Made by a program: the position numbers and the translations under genes. Positions 1 to 10,220 of a stretch of DNA of 64,000 nt are shown here, in pieces. Below the pieces are notes generated by a model that made no database searches, was not told the origin of the DNA, and saw only the letters and a list, made by a program, of their open reading frames with translations. The DNA is from Prauserella flavalba (GTDB lineage: Bacteria; Actinomycetota; Actinomycetes; Mycobacteriales; Pseudonocardiaceae), in NCBI RefSeq assembly GCF_003202235.1, contig NZ_MASU01000001.1, forward strand, positions 124,001-188,000, written 5' to 3'. The stretch's first letter is position 1. Every line of letters begins with the position of its first letter.

Positions 1-962
1 CGCTGCCGATGTTCTTCGTCGTCTTCGTGCTCGGCGGGTTCGCGATGGCCACGACCCTGTACGAACCGGCGTTCGCGGTGACGGCGGTGTGGTTCGCCCG
101 CGACCGGGCCCGCGCGGTGCTGGTGCTCACGATCTTCGGCGGGCTCGCCAGTGCGGTGTTCGTTCCGCTGACGGGCGTGCTCGTGTCGTGGCTCGGCTGG
201 CGCGACGCGCTGCTGGCGCTCGCGGTGATCACCGCCGTGGTGACGCTGCCGGTCCACGGCCTGCTGCTGCGCAGGCACCCCGCCGACCTCGGCCTGCACC
301 CCGACGGTGCCGACGGACCGCCGCCGCCGAACGAGACCGCGCCGGAGCCGCCCCGGCGGGCGGTGCTGCGCAGCGCGTCATTCCGCAGGCTCACCCTGTG
401 CTTCGTATGCGGCACCGCGGCGAAGCTGGCCGTGACGGTGGTGCTGGTCGCCTACCTCACCGAACGCGGCTACCCGCTGGGGCTCGCGACGCTCGCGGCG
501 GGCGGCGTCGGGTTGTTCCAGGTGACCGGCCGGGTGCTGGTGACCGCGCTGCGCCGCTGGGTTCCCGAGCACAGGGCGGGCGCGGCGCTCTTCGCCGCGC
601 AGGGCGTGGCGATCGCGCTGCCGCTGACGACCTCGGGACACGGCCCGGCGGCGACCTTGTCGATCGTCGCGTTCGTGGTGCTCTTCGGGCTCGGCTACGG
701 GCTGGCCGAGCTGCTGCGTGGCACGCTCGTGGCCGATTACTACGGGCCGGGACAGTACGCCCGGATCAACGGTGCGCTGGCCGCGTTCGTCGTGGGGGCG
801 CGGGCGGCGGGACCCGCGCTGGCCGGGGTCGCCGTCGCCGGTTTCGGCTACACCCCGGTGTTCGTGGGCTCGGCGCTGCTGGCGTTGGTGAGCGCCGGCG
901 CGTTGCTGTTGGCCCAACGTGCCCACGGCGAGGAGCTTGATCGCCTAGATTCGCTGCCATGA
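1..962 (+). CDS. MFS transporter, 5' truncated by window edge
   Basis: C-terminal part (about 320 residues) of a major facilitator superfamily permease. The reading frame is open through the first bases of the window, so the true start lies upstream. The visible part has at least eight hydrophobic helices, a charged central cytoplasmic loop rich in Pro and Glu (about residues 97-120 of the visible part) and small-residue-rich helices typical of MFS carriers. The substrate cannot be told. The stop codon overlaps the start of the next gene as ATGA at 959-962, so the two are translationally coupled. Confidence 0.85.
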   Translation, partial: LPMFFVVFVLGGFAMATTLYEPAFAVTAVWFARDRARAVLVLTIFGGLASAVFVPLTGVLVSWLGWRDALLALAVITAVVTLPVHGLLLRRHPADLGLHPDGADGPPPPNETAPEPPRRAVLRSASFRRLTLCFVCGTAAKLAVTVVLVAYLTERGYPLGLATLAAGGVGLFQVTGRVLVTALRRWVPEHRAGAALFAAQGVAIALPLTTSGHGPAATLSIVAFVVLFGLGYGLAELLRGTLVADYYGPGQYARINGALAAFVVGARAAGPALAGVAVAGFGYTPVFVGSALLALVSAGALLLAQRAHGEELDRLDSLP

Positions 963-1954
963 AGCGGCTGCGGTCGGGATTCCGGTCTCCCTTGTTCGGC
1001 ACGATCGCGATCGCGGTCGTGCTGTTGCTCGGCATCAGCATCTGGCTGCTCACCGACAGCCGGACCTCCCGCAGCGACGCGCTCCGCACCGGTGGCCTGG
1101 CCGGCGCCTCGGTGGTGGCGCTCTACGCGCTGTGGCTCAACGACCGACGTCGCCGGGTCGAGGAGGCCCGCCAGGAGATCGAGCGGCGCCGCCACGACCT
1201 GGAGACCAACCGGATCTCCGACGAGCGCTTCGCCCGCTCCGTCGAGCTGCTCGGCAACGACGCCGACCAGGTCAGGGTGGGTGCGATGCACGCGCTCGCG
1301 GGGCTCGCGCGCAGCAGGGCCGGCTACACGCAGACGGTGCTCGACGTGCTGTGCGCCTACCTGCGCAGGCCGTTCACGCACCCGCGCTTCGGCAAGACTC
1401 CCAACCCCGAGGACCCCGAGGCCGAGCGCGAACTCCAGGTGCGGCTCACCGCGCAGCGGCTCATCCACGACCTCCTGCCGCCGCACGACGACACCGGGCG
1501 GCCCTCCTACGACCTCGACCTCACCGGCGCCGCGCTGGAGTACCTCGACCTGTCCGGCCGCCGGATGGGCAGCGTGATCCTGCGCTACACCTACCTGCAC
1601 AGCAGCACGAACCTCAGCGGCTGCGTGTTCACCGGGCCCGTGTGGTTCACCGCCGCGACGACGGGCACCGGCAGGTTGTCGGGCCGCTTCCGCTGCTCCG
1701 GCACGACCTTCCGCGAGCGGGCGTGGTTCAGCGGCACCACGTTCAACTCGCTGGCCGACTTCACCGGCACCGCGTTCGAGGCCGAGGCGAACTTCAAGGA
1801 CGCCACGTTCCACGGCGAGGCGAGGTTCGCGGAAGCCACGTTCGGCGACGCGTTCACGTTGCGCGGCACCACGTTCCACGACGACGTCGAACCGCCGGAG
1901 GGCTGGCTCGCCGAGGAGCAGCGCGACGAGACCACGAAGCTTCGCCGCGCCTGA
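959..1954 (+). CDS. Membrane-anchored pentapeptide-repeat-like protein
   Basis: 331-residue protein of unknown function. Two predicted transmembrane helices (about 13-32 and 45-61) are followed by a basic, charged helix (62-90), an alpha-helical middle domain, and a C-terminal stretch (about 240-305) in which Phe recurs about every five residues (TFRERAWF, TFNSLADF, AFEAEANF, TFHGEARF). That spacing is the signature of right-handed beta-helix pentapeptide repeats in actinobacteria. The first helix pair probably anchors the protein with the repeat domain in the cytoplasm; that topology is inference. Coupled by a 4-base overlap to the MFS gene upstream. Confidence 0.75.
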   Translation: MKRLRSGFRSPLFGTIAIAVVLLLGISIWLLTDSRTSRSDALRTGGLAGASVVALYALWLNDRRRRVEEARQEIERRRHDLETNRISDERFARSVELLGNDADQVRVGAMHALAGLARSRAGYTQTVLDVLCAYLRRPFTHPRFGKTPNPEDPEAERELQVRLTAQRLIHDLLPPHDDTGRPSYDLDLTGAALEYLDLSGRRMGSVILRYTYLHSSTNLSGCVFTGPVWFTAATTGTGRLSGRFRCSGTTFRERAWFSGTTFNSLADFTGTAFEAEANFKDATFHGEARFAEATFGDAFTLRGTTFHDDVEPPEGWLAEEQRDETTKLRRA

Positions 1955-1957
1955 TCC

Positions 1958-4258
1958 TCAGTCGAAGAGCGCGGGGAGCGTGCCCTCCCACGCAGTGCTG
2001 AGCTCGTCGAGACCGAAGGTCGCGACGTCCTGGATCTCCAGTGCGCCCGCCTCGGGGTCCACGACACCGGCCCGACGCCACGGCAGGCCGCGCGCGTCGC
2101 ACATCTCCGTGAACCGAAGCTCCTCGCTGCGCGGCACGGCCACCAGCACGCGGCCCGCCGACTCGGAGAACAGCTGCACGAACGGGTCCTGGTCGTCGGC
2201 GAGGATCGCCCTGGCACCGCACTGTCCGATGAGGACCATCTCGACGAGCGCCTGCGCGAGCCCGCCGTCGGAGAGGTCGTGTGCCGCGGAGATCATGCCG
2301 TCGCGCGAACCGGCGACCAGGATCTCGGCCAGCAGCCGCTCGCGCTCGAGGTCGACCTTCGGCGGCAGCCCGCCGAGGTGCCCGTGGATCACGTGTGCCC
2401 ACGCGGAACCGCCGAACTCGTCGCGGGTCTCGCCGAGCAGCAGCAGCGTCTCGCCGGCCTCGTTGCCGATGCCGGTGGGGATGCGCCGCGTCACGTCGTC
2501 GATCACGCCCAGCACGCCGACCACCGGCGTCGGCAGGATCGCCGTGTCGCCGGTCTGGTTGTAGAAACTCACGTTGCCGCCGGTCACCGGCACGCCGAGC
2601 TGCGCGCAGCCGTCGGCAAGACCGTGCACCGCGCGCTCGAACTGCCACATCACGCCCGGGTCGCGCGGGGAGCCGAAGTTGAGGCAGTTGGTGACCGCCA
2701 CCGGCATGGCGCCGCTCGTGGCGACGTTGCGGTACGCCTCGGCGAGCGCGAGCTGCGTGCCCGCGTACGGGTCGAGGTAGACGAAGCGGCTGTTGCAGTC
2801 GGTCGCGACGGCCACGCCACGACCGGTCGACTCGTCGATCCGGATCACGCCGGAGTCGGCGGGCTGCGCGAGCACCGTGTTGCCACGCACGTACCGGTCG
2901 TACTGCTGGGTGACCCATTCCTTCGACGCCAGGTTCGGCGAGGACACGAGCTTCAGCAGCGTGTCGCGCAGCTCGTCCGGAGTGGACGGACGCGCGAGCG
3001 AGTCGGTGGTGTTCGCCTGCACCGTGTCCTGCCCGGCGGGGCGGGCGTACGGCCGGTCGTAGACCGGGCCCTGGTGGGCGACGGTGCGCGGTGGCACGTC
3101 GACCACGGTCTCGCCGCGCCACGTGATGACGAGGTGGTCGCCGTCGGTGACCTCACCGATCTCCGTGGCGATCACGTCCCACTTCGCGCACACGGCCATG
3201 AAGGCGTCCACATCGGACGGAGCGACCACCGCGCACATCCGCTCCTGCGACTCGCTGGAGAGGATCTCGGCCGGCGTCATGTTCTTGGCCCGCAACGGAA
3301 CCTGGTCGAGGTCGATGTACATGCCGCCGTCACCGGCGGCGGCGAGCTCGGACGTGGCGCAGGACAGCCCGGCGCCGCCGAGGTCCTGGATGCCGACCAC
3401 GAGCTTCTTCGCGAACAGCTCGAGGCAGCACTCGATGAGCACCTTCTCGGTGAACGGGTCGCCCACCTGCACGCTCGGCAGCTTCTTGCGGCCGCCGGCC
3501 GTCTCGTCGCCGGAGAACGTGTCGCTCGCCAGCACGGACACGCCGCCGATGCCGTCGAGCCCGGTGCGCGCACCGAAGAGGATGATCTTGTTGCCGGTGC
3601 CCGAGGCGTGTGCGAGATGCAGGTCCTCCACCCGCATCGCGCCGACGCACAGCGCGTTCACCAGCGGGTTGCCCGCATAGCTCTCGTCGAACACCACCTC
3701 GCCGCCGATGTTCGGCAGGCCGAGGCAGTTGCCGTACCCGGCGATGCCTGCCACCACGCCGGGCAGCACGCGCCGCGTGTCGGGCGCGTCGGCAGGGCCG
3801 AAGCGAAGCGGGTCGGCGACGGCGAGCGGGCGCGCGCCCATCGCGAGGATGTCGCGCACGATGCCGCCGACGCCGGTCGCGGCGCCCTGGTAAGGCTCCA
3901 CATAGGACGGGTGGTTGTGGCTCTCGACCTTGAACGTGACCGCCCAGCCGTCGCCGACGTCGACCACACCGGCGTTCTCGCCGATGCCCGCGAGCATCTT
4001 CTCGCGCATCTCGGGCGTGGTGGTCTTGCCGAAGTAGGAGAGGTGCTTCTTCGACGACTTGTACGAGCAGTGCTCGCTCCACATCACCGAGTACATGGCC
4101 AGCTCGGCCTCGGTGGGCCTGCGGCCGAGGATCTCCTTGATGCGCGCGTACTCGTCGTCGGCGAGGCCGAGCTCGACGTACGGCTGAGGGAGGTCCGGGG
4201 TCTCTGCTGCGCGTGCGGTGGTGTCGATGGCGGGCGTGTCGACGTGAGATGGGGCCAC
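1958..4258 (-). CDS. purL: Phosphoribosylformylglycinamidine synthase subunit II (PurL)
   Basis: 766 residues, the length of the small-type PurL that works with separate PurQ and PurS. It converts FGAR, ATP and the ammonia delivered by PurQ into FGAM in step 4 of de novo purine synthesis. The family motif [12 protein letters not shown] lies at 59-70, followed by duplicated AIRS/PurM-like ATP-binding and C-terminal domains (GGAGLSC and HDLSDGGL glycine-rich segments). GTG start at 4258. Its partners purQ and purS are found here at 12.9-13.9 kb, separated from purL by about 8.7 kb of unrelated genes. The 3' end lies only three bases from the end of the convergent pentapeptide-like gene. Confidence 0.97.
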   Translation of the reverse strand: MAPSHVDTPAIDTTARAAETPDLPQPYVELGLADDEYARIKEILGRRPTEAELAMYSVMWSEHCSYKSSKKHLSYFGKTTTPEMREKMLAGIGENAGVVDVGDGWAVTFKVESHNHPSYVEPYQGAATGVGGIVRDILAMGARPLAVADPLRFGPADAPDTRRVLPGVVAGIAGYGNCLGLPNIGGEVVFDESYAGNPLVNALCVGAMRVEDLHLAHASGTGNKIILFGARTGLDGIGGVSVLASDTFSGDETAGGRKKLPSVQVGDPFTEKVLIECCLELFAKKLVVGIQDLGGAGLSCATSELAAAGDGGMYIDLDQVPLRAKNMTPAEILSSESQERMCAVVAPSDVDAFMAVCAKWDVIATEIGEVTDGDHLVITWRGETVVDVPPRTVAHQGPVYDRPYARPAGQDTVQANTTDSLARPSTPDELRDTLLKLVSSPNLASKEWVTQQYDRYVRGNTVLAQPADSGVIRIDESTGRGVAVATDCNSRFVYLDPYAGTQLALAEAYRNVATSGAMPVAVTNCLNFGSPRDPGVMWQFERAVHGLADGCAQLGVPVTGGNVSFYNQTGDTAILPTPVVGVLGVIDDVTRRIPTGIGNEAGETLLLLGETRDEFGGSAWAHVIHGHLGGLPPKVDLERERLLAEILVAGSRDGMISAAHDLSDGGLAQALVEMVLIGQCGARAILADDQDPFVQLFSESAGRVLVAVPRSEELRFTEMCDARGLPWRRAGVVDPEAGALEIQDVATFGLDELSTAWEGTLPALFD

Positions 4259-4313
4259 GTCACCAGGCTACAAGGCGAAATTCGGTCGCCATCGCCGCAG
4301 GTCGTTCGTAACG

Positions 4314-5945
4314 TTGAGCGACGTGTCCGAAACGCCCTATCCGGCTCCCGGCATCCGGCTCCCCTCGCGGTTGACGCCGGGCAGGCTGCTGCGCGCGATG
4401 CTGCGCGGCCGCCCGTGGCTGGCTGCCGCCGCGATGGTGTTCGGCGCGCTGTGGCTGGTGCCCGGCGCGCTGCTGCCGCTCGTGGTCGGCGCCGCGATCG
4501 ACGGGGGCATCGCGGGCGGCGACACCGCCAGGCTGGTGTGGCTCGCGGTGCTCGTGCTCGGAATCGGCGTGACGCAGGCCGTCTTCGGCGGGGCGATGGA
4601 TTTCCTCTCCGCGGGCATGTGGATGCACGGAGCCTCGACCACGCAGCGGTTGGTGTCCACGCACACGACGCGCCTCGGTGCCTCGCTGCGCGAGCAGGCG
4701 AGCTCGGGCGAGGTGCTGGCCATCACGTCCGCCGACATCGACAAGATCGGTTACGGCTTCGAGGTGATCGGCCGCGTCGTCGGCTCGATCGTGGCGTTCC
4801 TCACGGTCGGCATCGTGCTGCTGACGTACTCGCCGCTGCTCGGCGGCGTCGCGCTCGTCGGCGTGCCGCTGGCGGTGGCCGGGATCGGGCCGCTCATCGC
4901 GCCGTTGCAGCGGAAGCTCGACACGCAGCGCGAGGAGCTGTCGGCGGTCAACGCGCTGGGCTCCGACATCGTCTCCGGCCTGCGGATCCTGCGCGGCATC
5001 GGCGGCGAGCGGCAGTTCCTCGGCCGCTTCCGCACGGCGAGCCAGCGCGTGCGCAGAGCGGGCGTCGACGTGGCGCGCAGCGAGTCGTGGCTCACCGGGG
5101 CCGAGGTGCTGCTGCCAGGGCTGGTCACCGTGGTGATCACGTGGCTCGGCGCGCGGCTGGCCGTCGCGGGCACGATCAGCGTCGGCGAGCTGGTGGCGTT
5201 CTACGGGGCCTCGGCGTTCCTGGTGATCCCGGTGAGCACCACCACGGAAAGCACCGGCGTCTGGGCCTCGGCCTACGTCTCCGCGCGCAAGGCGTGCCGG
5301 CTCCTGAGCCTGCGCCCGCTGCTCGCGGAGCCGTCGGAGCCGGTGCGGCTGCCGGAGGGCCCGCTCGAACCGCACGACGCCGAGAGCGGGTTCACGGCGG
5401 TCGCGGGCAAGCTCACCGTGGTGGACGTCGGCGCTGGGGCCGAGGAGCTCGCGTCGCGGCTCGCGCGCTTCACCGACGCGCGGCGGCCGGTGCTGCTGTC
5501 GGGCGTTCCCGTCGAGCGCGTCGCGCTGGCCGAGCTGCGTGAGCGCGTGGTGTACGCGCACAACCAGGACCTGTGGTTCTCCGGCGTGCTCGCCGACGAG
5601 GTCGCCCCGGACGTGCCGGGGGACGTCTCCGTCGAGACGGCGCTGTGGGCGGCGGACGCGGACGACGTCGTGGCCGCGCTGCCCGACGGACTCGCCGAGC
5701 GCATCGGCGAGCGCGGCAGGGAGGTCTCCGGCGGGCAGCGGCAGCGGCTCAGTCTCGCGCGGGCACTCGCGACCGACGCGGACGTGCTGATCCTCGACGA
5801 GCCGACCTCGGCCGTCGACGCGCACACGGAGGCGCGGATCAGCGAGCGAGTCGCGACGCTGCGGCGCGGCAGGACGACCGTGGTCTTCAGTCAGAGCCCG
5901 CTCTGGGCCGCGGTCGCGGACGAGGTGGTGACGAGGTGCAGCTGA
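4314..5945 (+). CDS. ABC exporter half, degenerate NBD lacking Walker A
   Basis: Type IV ABC exporter half-transporter: six-helix membrane domain (about 35-320) and nucleotide-binding domain (about 345-543). The NBD is unusual. There is no GxxGxGK[ST] P-loop; the corresponding region reads [16 protein letters not shown]. The signature SGGQRQ (472-475 onward) and Walker [10 protein letters not shown] (491-499) are intact, and the H-switch position has VVFSQ instead of a His. The next gene is a partner with the opposite pattern, so this is one half of a heterodimer with a single competent ATP site. TTG start at 4314; GTG at 4323 is an equally plausible start. Substrate unknown. Confidence 0.88.
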   Translation: MSDVSETPYPAPGIRLPSRLTPGRLLRAMLRGRPWLAAAAMVFGALWLVPGALLPLVVGAAIDGGIAGGDTARLVWLAVLVLGIGVTQAVFGGAMDFLSAGMWMHGASTTQRLVSTHTTRLGASLREQASSGEVLAITSADIDKIGYGFEVIGRVVGSIVAFLTVGIVLLTYSPLLGGVALVGVPLAVAGIGPLIAPLQRKLDTQREELSAVNALGSDIVSGLRILRGIGGERQFLGRFRTASQRVRRAGVDVARSESWLTGAEVLLPGLVTVVITWLGARLAVAGTISVGELVAFYGASAFLVIPVSTTTESTGVWASAYVSARKACRLLSLRPLLAEPSEPVRLPEGPLEPHDAESGFTAVAGKLTVVDVGAGAEELASRLARFTDARRPVLLSGVPVERVALAELRERVVYAHNQDLWFSGVLADEVAPDVPGDVSVETALWAADADDVVAALPDGLAERIGERGREVSGGQRQRLSLARALATDADVLILDEPTSAVDAHTEARISERVATLRRGRTTVVFSQSPLWAAVADEVVTRCS

Positions 5946-7723
5946 AGCTTCCCCTCGCGACGAGGGCGGACGCGAGGACGTGGGCGCGGACGACGTTCCG
6001 GGAGAACAGGGCCGACTTCCTGTGGGCGATCGGCCTGTTCGGCCTGGCGACGATCGCCGGCCTCGCGGGCCCGCAGCTGCTCGGCTACCTGGTGGACGAG
6101 GTCGCCCGCGGCTCGGACACGATCGGCATCGACCTGCTGGCGCTCGGCTTCCTGGCGGTGCTGCTGGTGCAGGCCGGGCTCAAGCGGGCGGCCCGCGTGC
6201 GCACCGGCGTGCTGGGCGAGCGGGTGCTGGCCTCGACACGGGAGGAGTTCGTCGCCGCGTCGCTGCGCCTGCCGCTCGGCACGGTCGAGGCCGCGGGCAC
6301 GGGTGACCTGCTCAGCAGGGCGACCTCGGATGTCGAGCGCATCGACAACGCCACCCGCAACGCGGTACCGGAGATCACGATCGCGGCGATCACCGTGGCG
6401 CTCACGGTGACGGCGATGATCGTCACCTCGCCGCTGCTGGCACTGGGCCTGCTGGTGTCGGTGCCCGTGTTGTTCTTCCCGACCCGGTGGTACTGGCGTC
6501 GCTCGCCGAAGACGATCGAGCGGATGCTCGACGCGTGGTCAGGCGTGCAGTCGGGCACGCACGAGTCCGTCGAGGGCGCGCGCACGGCCGAGGCCCTCGG
6601 GCTGGTCGAACGCCGGGTCCGCCTCGGCGAACGCGCGTTGCAGGGTGCGCTGAGCGGGGAGCGCAGGCTGCGGAGGCTCCAGCTGCGGTGGGTGCCGTTC
6701 CTCGAGCTGTCGCACGCGCTGCCCGTCGCGGCCATGCTGCTGCTCGGCGGCTGGGCGTACTCGCAGGACCTGGTCGCGCTGGGCACGATCACCACGATGG
6801 TGCTCTACGTGCAGGCGCTGGCGTCCCCTGTGGACGAGCTGCTGTGGTGGGTCGAGGACTTCGCCGTCGCGGGCACGGCGCTGCGGAGGGTGCTCGGCGT
6901 GCGGACGCGGCCTGAGCCGAAGCGGGGGACCCCGCCACGTGGCAGGGACATCGAGCTGCGCGACGTGCGGTTCGCGTACGGAACGGGTCGGGAGGTGCTG
7001 CACGGCATCGACCTGCGCATCCCGCGCGGGCAGCGGCTCGCGGTGGTGGGCCCTTCCGGGGCGGGCAAGTCGACGCTCGGCAGGCTTCTCGCCGGTATCG
7101 CGGCGCCGACGGCCGGCTCGGTGACGATCGGCGGCGTCGAGGTGTCGACGTTGCCGGACGACGTGCTGCGCGGCGAGGTGCTGTTGCTGACGCAGGAGCA
7201 GCACGTGTTCAGCGGGACACTGCGGGAGAACCTGGTGCTACCGGGCGACGGCGGAAGGCACAGCGGCGCGGAGCGCCTCGATGGGGGGTGGCGGCCGGGC
7301 GACGGGTGGGCCGACGAGGAGCTGCTCGACGCGCTCGGCTCGGTGGGTGCGCGGGAGTGGGCGATGGCGTTGCCGGACGGGCTGGACACGAAGCTCGGCA
7401 CGGGAGCGCACGCGGTGCCCCCTGCGCTGGCGCAGCAGCTCGCGCTGGCGCGCGTGGTGCTGGCCGACCCGCACACGCTGGTGCTCGACGAGGCGACGTC
7501 GCTGCTGGACACGTCGTCGGCAAGGGAGCTGGAGCGGACGCTGGCGAACGTGCTCGCGGGGCGGACCGTGATCGCGATCGCCCACCGGCTGCACACCGCC
7601 GCCTCGGCCGACCGCGTGGCCGTGGTGGAGGACGGCCGGGTCACCGAACTCGGCAGCCATGCCGACCTGCTCGCCGCCGACGGCCCCTACGCCCGCCTGG
7701 TCCACGCCGCCCACGCGGAGTGA
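5936..7723 (+). CDS. ABC exporter half, intact Walker A/B, degenerate signature
   Basis: 595-residue half-transporter that pairs with the preceding gene, which it overlaps by 10 bases (GTG start at 5936, inside the upstream 3' end). A six-helix membrane domain is followed by an NBD with intact A-loop (FAYG), Walker [10 protein letters not shown] (372-380), Q-loop TQEQHVFSG, Walker B LVLDEATS (about 515-522) and H-switch IAHR (His about 550). The LSGGQ signature is replaced by AVPPALAQQ (about 493-501). Paired with the neighbour's intact SGGQ this gives one canonical and one dead ATP site. An open frame extends further upstream, but that part is a shadow of the first gene. Confidence 0.9.
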   Translation: MQLKLPLATRADARTWARTTFRENRADFLWAIGLFGLATIAGLAGPQLLGYLVDEVARGSDTIGIDLLALGFLAVLLVQAGLKRAARVRTGVLGERVLASTREEFVAASLRLPLGTVEAAGTGDLLSRATSDVERIDNATRNAVPEITIAAITVALTVTAMIVTSPLLALGLLVSVPVLFFPTRWYWRRSPKTIERMLDAWSGVQSGTHESVEGARTAEALGLVERRVRLGERALQGALSGERRLRRLQLRWVPFLELSHALPVAAMLLLGGWAYSQDLVALGTITTMVLYVQALASPVDELLWWVEDFAVAGTALRRVLGVRTRPEPKRGTPPRGRDIELRDVRFAYGTGREVLHGIDLRIPRGQRLAVVGPSGAGKSTLGRLLAGIAAPTAGSVTIGGVEVSTLPDDVLRGEVLLLTQEQHVFSGTLRENLVLPGDGGRHSGAERLDGGWRPGDGWADEELLDALGSVGAREWAMALPDGLDTKLGTGAHAVPPALAQQLALARVVLADPHTLVLDEATSLLDTSSARELERTLANVLAGRTVIAIAHRLHTAASADRVAVVEDGRVTELGSHADLLAADGPYARLVHAAHAE

Positions 7724-7731
7724 CAACCGCA

Positions 7732-7778
7732 CCCAAGGCCACCTTTGGTGCGCTCAACGCAACAAAGGTGGCCTTGGG
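7732..7778. repeat. Type A palindrome, copy 1 (convergent gene ends)
   Basis: 47-base near-perfect inverted repeat centred at 7755; left arm CCCAAGGCCACCTTTGG, right arm its complement with one mismatch. It lies 8 bases after the ABC exporter stop and 9 bases before the end of the convergent phnE. No T-run follows. Likely a bidirectional transcription terminator belonging to the dispersed family also at 26482, 47007 and 56156 (type A) and 12877, 27214 and 49954 (type B). Confidence 0.85.
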
Positions 7779-7787
7779 GAGCGTTGG

Positions 7788-8591
7788 TCAGGCTCCGATG
7801 CGGCGGCGGATCAGGGCCGAGAGCTGGTCCACCACGATCACGAGGACCAGCACCACCAGGATGTGGGTCACCATCTCGTCGAAGCGGAACAGCTTGATCG
7901 ACTGGTTGATCAGGAAGCCGATGCCGCCGGCGCCGACGAGGCCGAGCACGAGCGACGAGCGCACGTTCACGTCCAGGCGGTAGAGCAGCAGGCCGACCAG
8001 CTGCGGCAACGCCGTCGGCAGCACGGCGTGCGCGGCGACCTGCACCCGGCTCGCGCCATGCACCCACAGCGCGTCGCGCGGGCCGAGGTCCGTCTCCTCC
8101 ATCGCCTCCGCCCACAGCTTGCCCAGCACGCCGGTGTTGTGGAACACGAGCGCGAGCACCCCGGCGAACGGCCCGAGGCCCACGGCCGTCACGAAGATCA
8201 GTGCGAACACCACGTCCGGCACCGACCGCAGGAACGACAGCACCGAGCGCGCCGCCTGGTACGCCGCCGATCCGCTCGTGGTGGCGCGGGCGGCGAGCAG
8301 CGCGAGCACCAGCGCGAACGGCACCGAGAACGTGGTGCCCAGCAGCCCGATGCCGAGGGTGACCAGCGCGGCCTCGAGGCTCGGCCGCAGCACCGTGTCC
8401 CACGTGAGATCCGGTGGCAGCGCCTCGGCGAAGAAGTCGGCGATTCCATCGGCGCCCTGCACGAGCGCGGCGGGCGAGAACCCCGTGGCGTTCCACGCGA
8501 ACACGTGCAGTGCGACGACCGCGGCCGTGATCCCGAGCGCGAGCGGCGACGGCCATCGCCGCCGCGGCGGGGCAGGAGTCGTCACGGTCAT
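7788..8591 (-). CDS. phnE: Phosphonate ABC transporter permease (PhnE-like)
   Basis: 267-residue inner-membrane permease with about six helices and a binding-protein-dependent transport loop (about 180-200) containing the Gly-Ala core of the EAA motif (DALWVHGASRVQVAAHAVLP). The C-terminal segment NVRSSLVLGLVGAGGIG is typical of PhnE/phosphonate permeases. The ATG start at 8591 overlaps the phnC stop as ATGA. Last gene of a minus-strand FAD oxidase-phnD-phnC-phnE operon. An open frame continues upstream through phnC and phnD, but those parts are shadows. Confidence 0.9.
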   Translation of the reverse strand: MTVTTPAPPRRRWPSPLALGITAAVVALHVFAWNATGFSPAALVQGADGIADFFAEALPPDLTWDTVLRPSLEAALVTLGIGLLGTTFSVPFALVLALLAARATTSGSAAYQAARSVLSFLRSVPDVVFALIFVTAVGLGPFAGVLALVFHNTGVLGKLWAEAMEETDLGPRDALWVHGASRVQVAAHAVLPTALPQLVGLLLYRLDVNVRSSLVLGLVGAGGIGFLINQSIKLFRFDEMVTHILVVLVLVIVVDQLSALIRRRIGA

Positions 8592-9289
8592 GCGGCGGTC
8601 CTCTCCGGCAGGTACAGCGCGTCGACGTCGGAGCCGGACACGATCCCCGGCGGTCCGTCGAACGCCACGCGCCCGCCGAGCAGGCCGACGATCCGGTCGG
8701 CCGAGCGGGCGAGCTGCGGCTGGTGCAGCACCGCCGCCACGGCCAGGCCCTCGCTCGCCAGGTCGGCGAGCAGCGTGATCACCTGCTCGGCCGCGCTCGG
8801 GTCCAATGCGGACACGGGCTCGTCGGCGAGCAGCACCCTGGGCCGCCGGCACAGCGCGCGGGCGATCGCGACGCGCTGCTGCTGCCCGCCGGAGAGCCGC
8901 CCGGCGCGTTCCCCCGCGCGGTCGGCGAGTCCGACGCGGTCGAGGCAGCGCATCGCCTCCTCTCGCAGCTCGCGCGGGAACAGCAGGGGAGAGACGGAGC
9001 GGTGCAGCGGCAGCCCGCCCAGCGCGCCTGCGCACACGTTGTCGAGCGCGGTACGCCTGCCGACCAGGTGGATCTTCTGGAACACCATCGCGGACCTGCC
9101 CTCGGTGTGGATCTCGCCCGCGTCCGGCGTCTCCAAGCCCACCACGCAGCGCAGTGCCGTGGACTTTCCCGACCCGTTCGCGCCGAGTACCGCCACGAAC
9201 TCGCCCGCTCGCACCTGGAGGTCGACCCCGGTGAGCACCGGCCGCCCCGCGAACGACTTGGTGAGCTTCCTGATCTCCAGCGCCGCCAT
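8588..9289 (-). CDS. phnC: Phosphonate ABC transporter ATP-binding protein (PhnC-like)
   Basis: 233-residue cytoplasmic ATPase energising the PhnE channel. Walker A GANGSGKST (about 36-44), Q-loop VFQKIHLVG, signature LSGGQQQR, Walker B VLLADEPVSALD and H-switch LHQP are all present. The VFQKxxLVxRxT segment is characteristic of the PhnC group. Three bases separate it from phnD upstream and it overlaps phnE downstream, so the three are one transport unit. Confidence 0.92.
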   Translation of the reverse strand: MAALEIRKLTKSFAGRPVLTGVDLQVRAGEFVAVLGANGSGKSTALRCVVGLETPDAGEIHTEGRSAMVFQKIHLVGRRTALDNVCAGALGGLPLHRSVSPLLFPRELREEAMRCLDRVGLADRAGERAGRLSGGQQQRVAIARALCRRPRVLLADEPVSALDPSAAEQVITLLADLASEGLAVAAVLHQPQLARSADRIVGLLGGRVAFDGPPGIVSGSDVDALYLPERTAA

Positions 9290-9292
9290 GCC

Positions 9293-10201
9293 TCAGACGT
9301 CCCCTTCGGACAGTCCGAGCGTGGAGGCCAGCTCGAACAGCGGCTGGTAGGTCTGCTCGTCGACCTGCGCGAGCGGGCCGGGCGGGTCGACGTCGAGGAA
9401 AGCGCCGACCTTCGCGACATCGGCCGGGCTGAGCTCCAGCAGTGCCGTGCGCACGCGCTCCTTGAACGCCGGGTCGAGGTTGCCGCGCACGGTGATCGGG
9501 TCGTTCGGGATCGGCTCGGACTTCCACAGCTGCCCGAACCTCGACTCGTCGAAGCTGCCTTCCGCCTTCGCGGTCGCCAGCTGCTGGCTGTTGATCTGGG
9601 CGGCGTCCACCTTGCCGTTGGTGAGCGCGAGCAGCGCCTCGGGATGCCCGCCCGCGTAGTCGATCTTCACGTCGGAGTCCTTCAACCCCGCCTCGCGCAG
9701 CGCGTAGCGCGGCAGCGCGTCGCCCGACGTGGAGCCGACGCCGCCGAGCGCGAGCGAACGGCCGCGCAGGTCGGCGACGGTCTTGATCGGCGAGTCCTTC
9801 GGCACCCAGATGCCCGCGGTGTAGGTGGTGAGCTTCCCGTTCGCGTCGGCGAAGGACACCAGCGGCTCCGCGCCGGCCTGCTGGCTGGCGAAGACGTAGC
9901 CGAGCGGGCCGAACTGCGCGATCTCCAGCTGGTCGTTGCGCATCGCCAGCACCTCGGCCGAGTAGTCGTCGACCACCTTCAGCTCCACCGGACAGTCCAA
10001 AGTGGTCTGCAATGCCTTCGCCAGCACCTGGTAGGCGGGCGTGAGCTTGGCCGGGTCCTCGTAGGGCTCGACGCCGAACCGGATCGTGCCGCCGGGGCAC
10101 GTCGCCGCGTCGGCGGACTCGGAGTCCGAACCGCAGGCCGTGAGCGAGAGCGTGAGCAGTGCCGCCGCGCCGAGCGCGACGAAGCGGGGACGGGAGGACA
10201 T
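9293..10201 (-). CDS. phnD: Phosphate/phosphonate-binding lipoprotein (PhnD-like)
   Basis: 302-residue solute-binding protein of the PhnD family. An N-terminal lipoprotein signal peptide ends in the lipobox LTAC (about 19-22, Cys becoming residue 1). The mature part has the PhnD folding pattern: FGVEPYEDP near the start, then LGGVGSTSGDALPRYALREAG in the ligand-binding hinge region. It captures the phosphonate outside the membrane for PhnCE. Lies 19 bases downstream of the FAD oxidase gene with an SD-like AAGGAGAA before the ATG. Confidence 0.92.
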   Translation of the reverse strand: MSSRPRFVALGAAALLTLSLTACGSDSESADAATCPGGTIRFGVEPYEDPAKLTPAYQVLAKALQTTLDCPVELKVVDDYSAEVLAMRNDQLEIAQFGPLGYVFASQQAGAEPLVSFADANGKLTTYTAGIWVPKDSPIKTVADLRGRSLALGGVGSTSGDALPRYALREAGLKDSDVKIDYAGGHPEALLALTNGKVDAAQINSQQLATAKAEGSFDESRFGQLWKSEPIPNDPITVRGNLDPAFKERVRTALLELSPADVAKVGAFLDVDPPGPLAQVDEQTYQPLFELASTLGLSEGDV

Positions 10202-10220
10202 GGGGATTCTCCTTGGGGGA

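Noticed and set aside
2279-5542. A 1087-codon plus-strand open frame across purL and the first ABC gene
   Set aside because: It is antisense to purL and frame-shifted through the ABC gene, with Arg/Ala/His-rich composition typical of shadow frames in high-GC DNA.
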